NCBI GenBank assembly: GCA_030666935.1
Contig: DAOUWX010000038.1
Span: 1 to 12,204, forward strand
DNA: 12,204 bases
Source of the DNA: Atribacterota bacterium
GTDB lineage: Bacteria; Atribacterota; Phoenicimicrobiia; Phoenicimicrobiales; Phoenicimicrobiaceae
Reading direction: 5' to 3'
The notes below the pieces were generated by a model that saw only the letters and a list, made by a program, of their open reading frames with translations, searched no databases and was not told where the DNA came from. Of this stretch, positions 1 through 6,800 are shown piece by piece (position 1 is the first letter of the stretch; each line of letters begins with the position of its first letter). Both the position numbers and the translations under genes were made by a program.

Positions 1-920
1 AATCTATAAAACCCCACTCAACCCCTTATAAAATAAGGCTTTCCGCCCACATCTAAAATAGGCCATTTTTTAGCCCTTTTAAGCGCTTATTTTAAAAAAT
101 ATGAACAATCACTCCAGACCGCCTCAAAAAACGCCGCTATGACCATATTTCGCTAAAACCCTTATTTTACAAGGCTTTCAGACTGCTAAAAATCCCACTT
201 TTAGCCCTTTTTTGCCTCATTTTCTCCGTATTTTAGAAGCGCTAACACCATCCCATATAACAAAAAATCGCAGAAACCCTTATATTTACTGCGTTTTAAA
301 GACTTACTATTTTTTCCTATAAAAACTAATAATGCTCTAATTCTATCTATACTTATCTCCCTTATTTATGCCCTGTCTTTCGCAATGACAGAGGAGTAAA
401 ACTAACAATATTTACTTACAGATGTGTAAAAACTGTGAAAAAAGACCTTCCTGAAAGCCTTATAAACAAAGGGTTTTAAGAGCAGGATACAAGAAAAACG
501 TTTGCATTTGCATTATTTTATACCAACCTATACTTTACCCCTCAAAAATCGCCATTTTTTAACTAATATTTCACTCTTTTAAAAACTGAAAGTGGCTATT
601 TATAAGGATTACAGAGTTTCGGGAAGGTAGAAATAGGCCAAAAATGGGGGTCGTAAATGCCGTTTTTCAAAAATTGAGACGCGAAAAAAGGCACTTTTCG
701 TGCGTTTAAAGGGCATTCCTGAAGGGGGTCTGAAAGCCTTGTAAATAAAGGGTTTCAAGGGAGAGTAAATTTTCCAAAAATCCTTCTTTTTAAAAGAAAA
801 AGCTTTTGGTTATCGATTGCTAGAAAAAGAAAGACGGATCTGATGAATCAGACCCCTACCTGTAAGATTGCCAGGTCGCGTCACAATGAAAGAGTGATTA
901 AAACTAACAATATTTTACTT
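1..920. other. Gene-free, repeat-dense intergenic region
   Basis: No open frame with a start, ribosome binding site and coding character was found on either strand in these roughly 900 bases. The stretch is built largely of short degenerate repeats. One family of about 26 nt, rich in GAAAGCCTTRTAAA and AAAGGGTTT, occurs about five times in both orientations. A block around 381-420 recurs at 882-921. A segment near 864-890 (AGATTGCCAGGTCGCGTCAC) and one near 377-395 (CTTTCGCAATGACAG) resemble the widespread 'AGATTGCC...CGCAATGAC' type of dispersed bacterial repeat; that likeness is recalled, not searched. A small palindrome TCTGAT-GA-ATCAGA lies at 839-852. Confidence 0.7.
21..760. repeat. Degenerate ~26-nt dispersed repeat, five copies in both orientations
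   Basis: Copies read at about 21-44, 155-183 and 273-303 in the sense AAACCCTTAT..AAGGCTTTCAGAC, and at about 449-478 and 726-755 in the opposite sense CTGAAAGCCTTRTAAAYAAAGGGTTT. The strongest pair is an exact 18-nt inverted match between 166-183 and 728-745 (GTCTGAAAGCCTTGTAAA). Similar wording, CTGAAAGGCTTTATTTATAAGG, sits inside the larger dispersed repeat at 2650-2671 and 11933-11954, so the families may be related. No ORF is associated. The elements could be REP-like or debris of a mobile element. Confidence 0.55.
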
Positions 921-921
921 A
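381..921 (+). repeat. Pair of ~40-nt direct repeats (381-420 and 882-921)
   Basis: Both copies contain TAAAACTAACAATATTT followed by ACTTAY, with similar flanking CRCAATGAMAGAG to the left. They differ by small substitutions and one T insertion. The second copy runs directly into the ATG of the 33-codon mini-ORF at 921, so any leader of that ORF is itself repeat-derived. Confidence 0.5.
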
Positions 922-1078
922 TGAATTGGTGGAGGCAAGTAGACGACTTTCGCAACTTTTGTATGAATGATGAAACTGAAAAGGTATATCGAAAATTAAA
1001 AGAAGTAATTGGGGTCTGTTAAGACAATAACATAGGCAGAACCTCAATAAAGAAGTTCTGCCTATGTTATTGTCTGGC
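773..1078 (+). repeat. Dispersed repeat, copy 1 (divergent, carries mini-ORF 921-1022)
   Basis: This is the most divergent of three copies of a repeat. It starts with the tag AAATCCTTCTTTTT, lacks the hairpin of the other copies, and then carries a 31-codon block from TGG at 927 to TAA at 1020-1022. The block translates to WWRQVDDFRNFC, then MNDETEKVYRKL, then KEVIGVC and stop. Only in this copy does an in-frame ATG (921) precede the block, giving a 33-residue ORF. No good ribosome binding site stands before it (TTTTACTT). Block length is identical in all three copies with no indels, and several differences are synonymous. That points to descent from a coding sequence, possibly the C-terminal tail of a mobile-element protein, but I do not recognise the family. 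Confidence 0.6.
1022..1075. terminator. Perfect 21-bp inverted repeat at the stop codon of the mini-ORF
   Basis: The left arm 1022-1042 starts AGACAATAACATAGG; the right arm 1055-1075 is its exact reverse complement and ends CCTATGTTATTGTCT. The loop is 12 nt (1043-1054). The first base of the left arm is the last base of the TAA stop. There is no T-tract after the right arm, so it is not a classical intrinsic terminator. It may be a transcription end signal of the ancestral gene or an element terminus. Copy 3 of the repeat ends with the same TTATTGTCT and a degenerate left arm. Confidence 0.6.
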
Positions 1079-1242
1079 TCACCTTATTTGAAACCTTTGG
1101 AACTTTTTGCTGGGGTGAAATTATCGAAGAATTACAGAACACCTATAAACCGAAGGGATTAATTAATCTTCCTTTTATTGTTCCAAAAGAAAAAAGAATA
1201 TTAGAATATATCAAATACCAACAAACCAAGGATTTAGATTAA
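1051..1242 (+). pseudogene. Start-less gene remnant, unknown family
   Basis: An open frame of 63 codons runs from just after a TAA at 1048 to a TAA at 1240-1242. The translation includes LFETFGTFCWGEIIEELQ and then KGLINLPFIVPKEKRIL, which reads like real protein, but the frame has no ATG, GTG or TTG start. Its first part overlaps the right arm of the 21-bp inverted repeat, as if a gene had been cut by that element. A second frame across the same bases (1079 to about 1162) reads YLKPLELFAGVKLSKNY and is also plausible, so the true frame is not settled. I do not recognise the family. Confidence 0.3.
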
Positions 1243-1267
1243 GTGAAGTTTGAATTGATTTAAGTTG

Positions 1268-1285
1268 CCACGGGTATGCCCGTGG
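1268..1285. terminator. GC-rich hairpin CCACGGG-tatg-CCCGTGG
   Basis: A perfect 7-bp GC-rich stem with a 4-nt loop stands 25 nt after the stop of the remnant at 1051-1242. It is followed on the plus strand by GATTTCC, without a proper T-run. It stands out against the surrounding AT-rich DNA and could be a weak transcription end signal for the plus-strand remnant. Confidence 0.35.
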
Positions 1286-1395
1286 GATTTCCACTATTAA
1301 TTATTTGGATGGAGAAACAGAATGAAAAACGTAGTGAATGCAATAAATAATCTAGCTATCGTAACAAATAAGATGAAAAAGTAAAAGAGAACCAA

Positions 1396-1419
1396 GTTTG
1401 CATATAGAATAGTGCAAAC
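1396..1419 (-). terminator. Possible terminator of the TolB-like gene
   Basis: Perfect 7-bp arms GTTTGCA (1396-1402) and TGCAAAC (1413-1419) flank a 10-nt loop. It lies 43 nt beyond the stop of the minus-strand gene. Read on that strand, the stem is followed by TTGGTTCTCTTTT, a broken T-rich tail. The position suits an intrinsic terminator, but the stem is short. Confidence 0.4.
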
Positions 1420-1461
1420 GAAAGTCTACCTTTATATTCCTATTAGCTAAGCTATCCTTTT

Positions 1462-2223
1462 TTATGGACCCCAAGAAGGCGCTCCATCTATATTTGGATT
1501 TTTTGTAAGTCTGGTCCGGTTAGAGCCATCCGCATTCATTATGTAGATGTCATCTTCTCTGCCACTAAGAGATTCAAATACAATCTTAGTTCCATCTGGT
1601 GAAAAGCAGGGCGACTCATCAAATCGATTTTTTGTAAGTCTGGTTTGGTTAGAGCCATCCGTATTCATTATGTAGATACCACCATTTCCACTGCGAAAAG
1701 ATTCAAATACAATCTTAGTTCCATCTGGTGAAAAGCAGGGCTCCCAATCATAGCCTGGATTATTTGTAAGTCTGGTCGGGTTAGAGCCATCCGCATTCAT
1801 TATGTAGATCTCTTGATTTCGATTTCCATCACGTTCAGAACCAAATGCAATCTTAGTTCCATCCGGTGAAAAGCAGGGATAACTATCCCGAGCTGGATTA
1901 TTTGTAAGATTGGTCGGATTAGAGCCATCTGCATTCATTATGAAAATCTCTTGATTTGCCTTATGTCTTGATTCAAATACAATCTTGGTTCCGTCTGGTG
2001 AAAAGCAGGGCGCCCAATCAAATGCTGGATTATCTGTAAGCCTGGTCTGGTTAGAGCCATCTGCATTCATTACGTAGATGTCACCATTTCCATTACGATT
2101 AGAGAAAAATGTAATCCTACCCTCACCTTCTCCTCCCCCCTCATCTTGGTTTCCTGGATTACAACCAATTAATAGGGATACTGCTAAGGGAATTACTAAT
2201 ATTACTAATAATAATTTCTTCAT
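1462..2223 (-). CDS. TolB-type beta-propeller (PD40 repeat) lipoprotein
   Basis: This encodes a 253-residue envelope lipoprotein. Residues 1-20 are a signal peptide (MKKLLLVILVIPLAVSLLIG) and the lipobox LIGC puts the lipidated cysteine at 21. A Gly/Glu-rich linker follows (about 28-35). Residues 36-253 are five TolB/PD40-like blades with a 43-46 residue period, each with a DIYxMNADGSN motif and then PCFSPDGTKI. The last blade ends early at APSWGP, a common natural end in this family. PD40 blades form propellers that usually bind proteins or peptides; no catalytic residues are seen. This is not TolB itself, which is larger, has an extra N-terminal domain and sits beside tolA/pal. The start is supported by GAAAGGAG placed 8 nt upstream. 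Each of four blades has a Cys (73, 117, 163, 206) before FSPDG. It has no partner genes here and looks monocistronic. Confidence 0.88.
   Translation of the reverse strand: MKKLLLVILVIPLAVSLLIGCNPGNQDEGGGEGEGRITFFSNRNGNGDIYVMNADGSNQTRLTDNPAFDWAPCFSPDGTKIVFESRHKANQEIFIMNADGSNPTNLTNNPARDSYPCFSPDGTKIAFGSERDGNRNQEIYIMNADGSNPTRLTNNPGYDWEPCFSPDGTKIVFESFRSGNGGIYIMNTDGSNQTRLTKNRFDESPCFSPDGTKIVFESLSGREDDIYIMNADGSNRTRLTKNPNIDGAPSWGP
1571..2010 (-). repeat. Tandem ~129-135-bp coding repeats within the propeller gene
   Basis: The DNA coding for the PCFSPDGTKIVFES segment recurs nearly unchanged. A 41-nt stretch is identical at 1571-1611 and 1700-1740, and close variants stand at 1841-1878 and 1970-2010. 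The spacing equals one blade. Such nucleotide identity, not only protein similarity, indicates recent tandem duplication or gene conversion between blades, so blade number may vary between strains. Confidence 0.75.
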
Positions 2224-2587
2224 CTTTTATCTCCTTTCAACTAGCAGGAAAATACTATCTAAAAGTTTGGATACTCTTGGTATCTTTCCTCTTCGGCTCC
2301 TTCTCTTTTGTGATGGAAAGAAAAGGTCTCTCCTGTTACCTTCATACAGGATATAATATTTAGTTTTTGATTATATGAATATAGGAAAAGTGGTAGTGTG
2401 TAGGTGTTATGGTTAGGATGTGTTATTTGTTGGGTTTCCTGGGATAATAAATGAGTGCTGCGCTTATTATAAATCTTTGATAACTTAGCTTTTTATATTA
2501 ATATGAGCCTATTATAAATATTCTGCTAAAATATGAAATAGAAATATCAATTTTTACACTGTTTCTACTATTCGACAAGTCAATTTA
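2224..2587. other. Leader/promoter region of the TolB-like gene, no gene seen
   Basis: No credible ORF stands here. On the minus strand a perfect TATAAT occurs at 2370-2375, about 150 nt before the start codon, but no good -35 match lies at the usual spacing, so it is only a candidate -10. If it is used, the leader would be long and purine-rich (for example AAGAGAAGGAGCCGAAGAGG). Nothing there matches a riboswitch I know. Bases 2380-2587 show no recognisable structure. Confidence 0.4.
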
Positions 2588-2783
2588 GAAATCCTTCTTT
2601 TTCTGTAAAACAATCTACAAAAAAATAATAAAGCCCTTCAGATAAATCGCTGAAAGGCTTTATTTATAAGGATTTGGTGGAGGCTGGTAGACGAGTTTCG
2701 CAACTTCTGTTTATTTGATGAGACTGAAAAAGTATATCAAAAGTTAGAAGAAGCAATTGGAGTCTGTTAATAATTTAAAAATA
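2588..2783 (+). repeat. Dispersed repeat, copy 2
   Basis: The order is the tag AAATCCTTCTTTTT (about 2589), a hairpin at 2630-2661, TTATAAGGATTT, and then the 31-codon block from TGG at 2675 to TAA at 2768-2770. The block translates to WWRLVDEFRNFC, LFDETEKVYQKL, EEAIGVC and stop. The in-frame TGA upstream leaves no ATG, GTG or TTG start for it, so as it stands it is not a gene. Likeness to copy 3 is high over about 190 bp and fades after the stop at TTTAAAAA. Confidence 0.72.
2630..2661. terminator. Hairpin AAAGCC(c)TTCAG / CTGAA(a)GGCTTT in repeat copy 2
   Basis: The 11-bp stem has one C-A mismatch (2636/2655) and an 8-nt loop. The same hairpin, with the same mismatch, recurs in copy 3 at 11913-11944. 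It may act as a bidirectional terminator, being A-rich before and T-rich after. Its position inside the repeat suggests it is part of the element. Confidence 0.5.
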
Positions 2784-3320
2784 GATGCACACGGACAAAC
2801 TCTTGATATTCTACCCTTCGGGTTAATAAAAATTTCCTTTTTTCACTCAAATTACTCCTTAAGACATTTTAACATATTATAGCTTATACATCTTAAAAAC
2901 TATGTGAGAAAAAAAATCTTTACCCTTTGTTATATTCCCAAAAATTATTCTCAGGAATGCTGGGTTTAAGGTCAATTTTATTGTTAGCATAACCATATCT
3001 GTAAAATTACAAAAACATATATTTTACGAAATTTCAAAAAAGATATCTTATTTCCTTTTTCCGAATAAAGTATAGATGAATACCCGGAGATTTAATTTAA
3101 TTTAATTTTATTAACAATCGATTAAGCTTTGAACATGTTTCGAAGGTCCAAATAATCGTTTATTTAATCACTTTTTTTATTATAAGAAAGTGATTTTGTT
3201 TTATAATGCTACACATTATTCTATGCTTATAGAATGCTTTTAAATTATAGATCCATGTTTTTTTGTTTTTAATAATTTTATTTGAAATTAAAAAGGAGAG
3301 GAGAATAGAGAATTAAAGTC
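2784..3320. other. Gene-free AT-rich region with decayed coding traces
   Basis: No intact gene was found. On the minus strand 2920-3007 reads YRYGYANNKIDLKPSIPEN, then NFWEYNKG and stop; it looks like a C-terminal protein tail but an in-frame TAA cuts it off just upstream. A TTTAA-type tandem run lies at 3091-3110. A 9-bp hairpin AATCACTTT/AAAGTGATT (3166-3195) is followed by TTGTTTT, and a 7-bp hairpin ATTCTAT/ATAGAAT occurs near 3220-3237. A purine-rich AAAAAGGAGAGGAGAATAG near 3290-3308 looks like a ribosome binding site, but no ORF follows it. Confidence 0.45.
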
Positions 3321-3368
3321 AAATAAAATAGAGGTTATTAAATTTCTTAAATAACCTCTATTTTATTT
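3321..3368 (-). terminator. 19-bp perfect inverted repeat, probable terminator
   Basis: The arms are 3321-3339 (AAATAAAATAGAGGTTATT) and 3350-3368, its exact reverse complement, with a 10-nt loop. The stem begins 11 nt beyond the last stop codon (3379) of the minus-strand pseudogene. Its outer arm is T-rich in both readings (TATTTTATTT). It is well placed to end the transcript that covers the giant lipoprotein gene and the decayed gene after it, and may be bidirectional. Confidence 0.6.
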
Positions 3369-3378
3369 AGTTAGTAAA

Positions 3379-3870
3379 TTAATTTATCGAACGGACAACT
3401 ATTTTAATTGAATTGATTTCGTAACTTACTTCCTCAATGACATCTTCCCCATCTCTATCTAGAAGTAAATAGCCTTCTGAAAGAGTACTAGTAAACTAGA
3501 TTCAATTAAATCTGCTATATTATTCCCATCATTCCATTGTTTGAAGTCGCTCGAAGAATTTGTCATCGACATTTCATAACCCAAATCATCCTCTGCCTTA
3601 TTTGTAAAAATAATATGGTAAATTCCTGGTTCGTATGGAACAATAAAAATTAATCAAAACATTATAAATTTGAATACCCACTGAAATGGAATAACAAATA
3701 GAATAATAGCTAGAATTCACAGTCATCCCAAGAATAATTATATCTAATTAGAACACTATCCGCTAATTCGTCTAAAAATCAATTTATTTTTATTCTTATT
3801 GATCCATTTATATTATTCAGGATTTTCTCTAATAACTGGACTTATCTGAACAATTTCTATTCATTCAAAT
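3379..3870 (-). pseudogene. Frameshifted surface-protein-like gene remnant
   Basis: Minus-strand sequence directly after the giant lipoprotein still reads as protein, but only in pieces. One frame gives LIFIVPYEPGIYHIIFTNKA and continues through DDLGYEMSMT and SDFKQWNDGNNIADLIES. A neighbouring frame then gives STLSEGYLLLDRDGEDVIEE and ends RSIN at the TAA 3379-3381. The frame change falls near 3490-3500. Further upstream fragments such as FLDELADSVLIRYNY are broken by TGA and TAG codons. The pattern 'P..PG.Y.I.F.N......Y.MS.T' resembles beta-sandwich domains of the pre-peptidase C-terminal kind; this is a weak analogy. It is likely a former secreted or surface protein co-transcribed with the giant gene, now inactive. 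Confidence 0.55.
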
Positions 3871-3880
3871 AACTATAATT

Positions 3881-6800
3881 CTAATTTACGTTTGCGTCAA
3901 ACGTAAAATCTCCAGCGCATCTTGTTGTTATAAAGGCACTATAACTTCCCATGTCTTTTTCAGCCTCTAAACTTCTATACCAACTATGCCTATGTCCATC
4001 AATCATCTCTGGCCCGAAATAAGTTATAGAAAAAATATTTGGATCATAATCCAAATCTATATTCATTAAGCTACCCCCTCCTGAAGTATCACTTACTCCA
4101 AATTTAGCATATTTTAAATTATATCCATTATAAGGAAATAATATCGGAGATTCATAATCCCAACAAAAAACTGGATATAAATCGCTTATGATTTCTTCTT
4201 CGTAAGGTTGTAACGAGATCATTCTTGGAAACCAAGTATCAACTGTCATAATCGGACTGCTGCCAATTTTTACGCCATCTTTGAATGCTTCTATATAATA
4301 TTTGTAGTTATTACCAAGAATTACATCATTATCTACTTGACTTAACCAGCCTGGCCACCAAGAATTATAATTCCCAGTTATATCTATATATTCATCACTA
4401 TTATCACTTTTATAAATTTTATAGTCAGTCGCTTCACAGCTATTTATCCACATTACCCTAATGGACTCAGAAGATTCATAAGTATTAGCACTAAATCTAG
4501 ATAGTATTTCCATGTTCTGATAATAAAAAAATCCACCACTACAAGAAATAATACAATTTCCATCTTCATCTTCTCCACTAATCCAAATACACCATTCATA
4601 CTTTTGATTTTCCAATAATGGTAAACCATCATATTGACATGAAAAAATATCTGGATTATTTATATCTTTACTCCAAAATATTTCATAGCTTGTGGGATCT
4701 CTAACAGTCACTGCGCCTCTATTAAAATTATATTTACCATTATAAGGAAAACTAATCAATATTTCATACTCCCATGTAAAAATAGGATTTTCTTCATTTA
4801 AAACAACACCTCCTACAGGATAGATCGCATTTACGTTTGGAAGCCAAGTATCTACTATTAAGGTTTTAGATGTTTTAATTAAACTAGAATCATTATATGC
4901 TTCAACTTTATAATAATATGTTCTCTTCGCTAACCATGGTTCATCATAATTGTATCCTCCATTATCAGTTAAGGAAATCTCCCCTAAGAGTTCTTGAAAT
5001 GTGTTTCCATCTAAACTCCTTAATACTTTATAATTTGTTGCAGATGGATATTCTTCCCACATTATATCTACCGAGAATTTTGAAGATGCGGTTAAAGCAT
5101 GATAATTAACCTTCCAGGGCACATCTCCATAATAGAACCCTCCTCCATTACATACAGAGAAAATGCTAACATTTCCATTTTCGCCACCAAGCCATCGTCC
5201 CCATTGGTATTCATGACCTTCTATTAAAGCAGGACCATCATATGTAACTTCAAAAACATCCTCATCCGCTTCAATTTCCCAGACACAAACACCGGTATCT
5301 ATATCATTTAGATTAAATCCTCCTCCATTATATTCAAATTCATCATTGTAAGGAAAACTGATCGGTGCTTCATAATAACATTCAAAAACTGGATTAGGTT
5401 CAGTTACCAAACTGCCTTGTAAGGGGGAAACGGGTAAGATCGCCGGCAACCAAGTATCTTGTGTTATAGTGGGACTGGTTTGAATTACAGTTCCTCCATC
5501 GAGAGCGACCACGTAATAATCATAAGTATTACCATCTGTTACATCCCAATCATTAAGCCAATACCAGCCTTCATTTTCTTCATAATTATCAAGAAGCTTG
5601 GTAAAACTGCCATTATTTTCACTTTTCCAAACTTCATAATTGTTGGCACCTGTGAAATTATTCCATCTTACTTCTACGTTGTGGCCATTAGGTAAATCAG
5701 TATGGGTACCAGCGGCAATATTAACTTCCCAAGGTTGGTTACCATAATAGAAATATGACCAACTCATTGAAACATTAATCTGTTTTCCTTGACTGTCAAA
5801 TCCATCAAAAATAACATTCCAATCATAAGCATGACTAAGCTGGAGAGGGCTACCTTCATTATTTTGATTATATACAACTGAGGTTCCCTGTATATCTTCA
5901 AGATAAAATTGCCACATTTCCTCATTACTATTTCGATCATATACATGGATATGAATTTGCCCTTCACAAATAGAATTGTACGGCAAATCTGGCACCCCTA
6001 AATGAGACCATTCTAATACAGGCGTTGAATCAGTTACTATTGAACCAGGGGCTGGGCTTACAATTGGATAAGGAGGATACCAAGAATAACTATCTACACG
6101 TCTTATTTCGCTAATTAATGTCTCTCCCTCAGCAGTTTCTGCGGTAACATAGTAATCATAGATATTTCCTTCTTCAACCGGTTCATCTATGAAATTCCAT
6201 CTTTCATTATTTTGTTGATAATCACCGAAAATTTCCAGAAAATCACCCATCCCACCTGTTCTTTTATAAATGTGATAACTAATTGCCTCTGGATAGGATA
6301 ACCATTGTACCCAAATTTGCCTATAAGATTGATTTTCTTCATTAATGTAACTAGTAAATGCTATAGCTTCCACTCCACTAACTTTTCCTGCTTCACCATA
6401 GTATAAGCTACCTCCCGTAGTGCTGGCAATTCCGGTTCCTGCATCATTTTGCCCATAGATATAATGACCCCATTCATATTGTTTTCCTACTTCTAATGAT
6501 AAATTTTCATAAGTTCTGGCCGTAACTTGGTAATCATCCCAATGGTCTCCAAAAATAAAATTACCCGTTGATGCTTCGTGTATGGAGAAACCAGCATCGT
6601 GGAATTCATATGATGAAGGAAAATTAAATGGATCTTGATCGTAATGCCAGGTAAAAGTAATGGTATTACTGGCAACTACTTCATTATCAATAGGATGGTC
6701 AGCTATCATAGCAGGAAGCCAGGTGTCAACAATCATAATATCTGAAGTTTTAATTAGCGCCTCGTAAGTATCATAAGCCTTAATTTTATAGTAATAGGGT

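Noticed and set aside
1..760. Possible CRISPR array from the repeated GAAAGCCTTRTAAA units
   Set aside because: Spacing is irregular, the copies are degenerate and in both orientations, and no cas gene is present.
921..1022. Stand-alone 33-aa gene
   Set aside because: It has no ribosome binding site, and the same block in the two other copies lacks any start codon. It is therefore annotated as part of a repeat rather than as a CDS.
1079..1162. Frame reading YLKPLELFAGVKLSKNY, reminiscent of the 'LFAG' motif of cytosine-C5 DNA methyltransferases
   Set aside because: It lacks the following GG of that motif, stops after a few residues, and competes with another equally good frame. Calling a methyltransferase would be over-reading.
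1322..1384. 20-codon ORF with a GGATGGAG motif before its ATG
   Set aside because: It has a fair ribosome binding site, but the peptide (MKNVVNAINNLAIVTNKMKK) is too short and featureless to support as a gene without conservation data.
2078..2356. 92-codon plus-strand ORF opposite the TolB-like gene start
   Set aside because: It overlaps the signal-peptide and linker region of a well-supported minus-strand gene, lacks a good ribosome binding site, and reads as low-complexity Ser/Pro/Leu antisense text.
3288..3310. Ribosome-binding-site-like AAAAAGGAGAGGAG on the plus strand
   Set aside because: No start codon or ORF follows at a usable distance. It may be a leftover of a lost gene.
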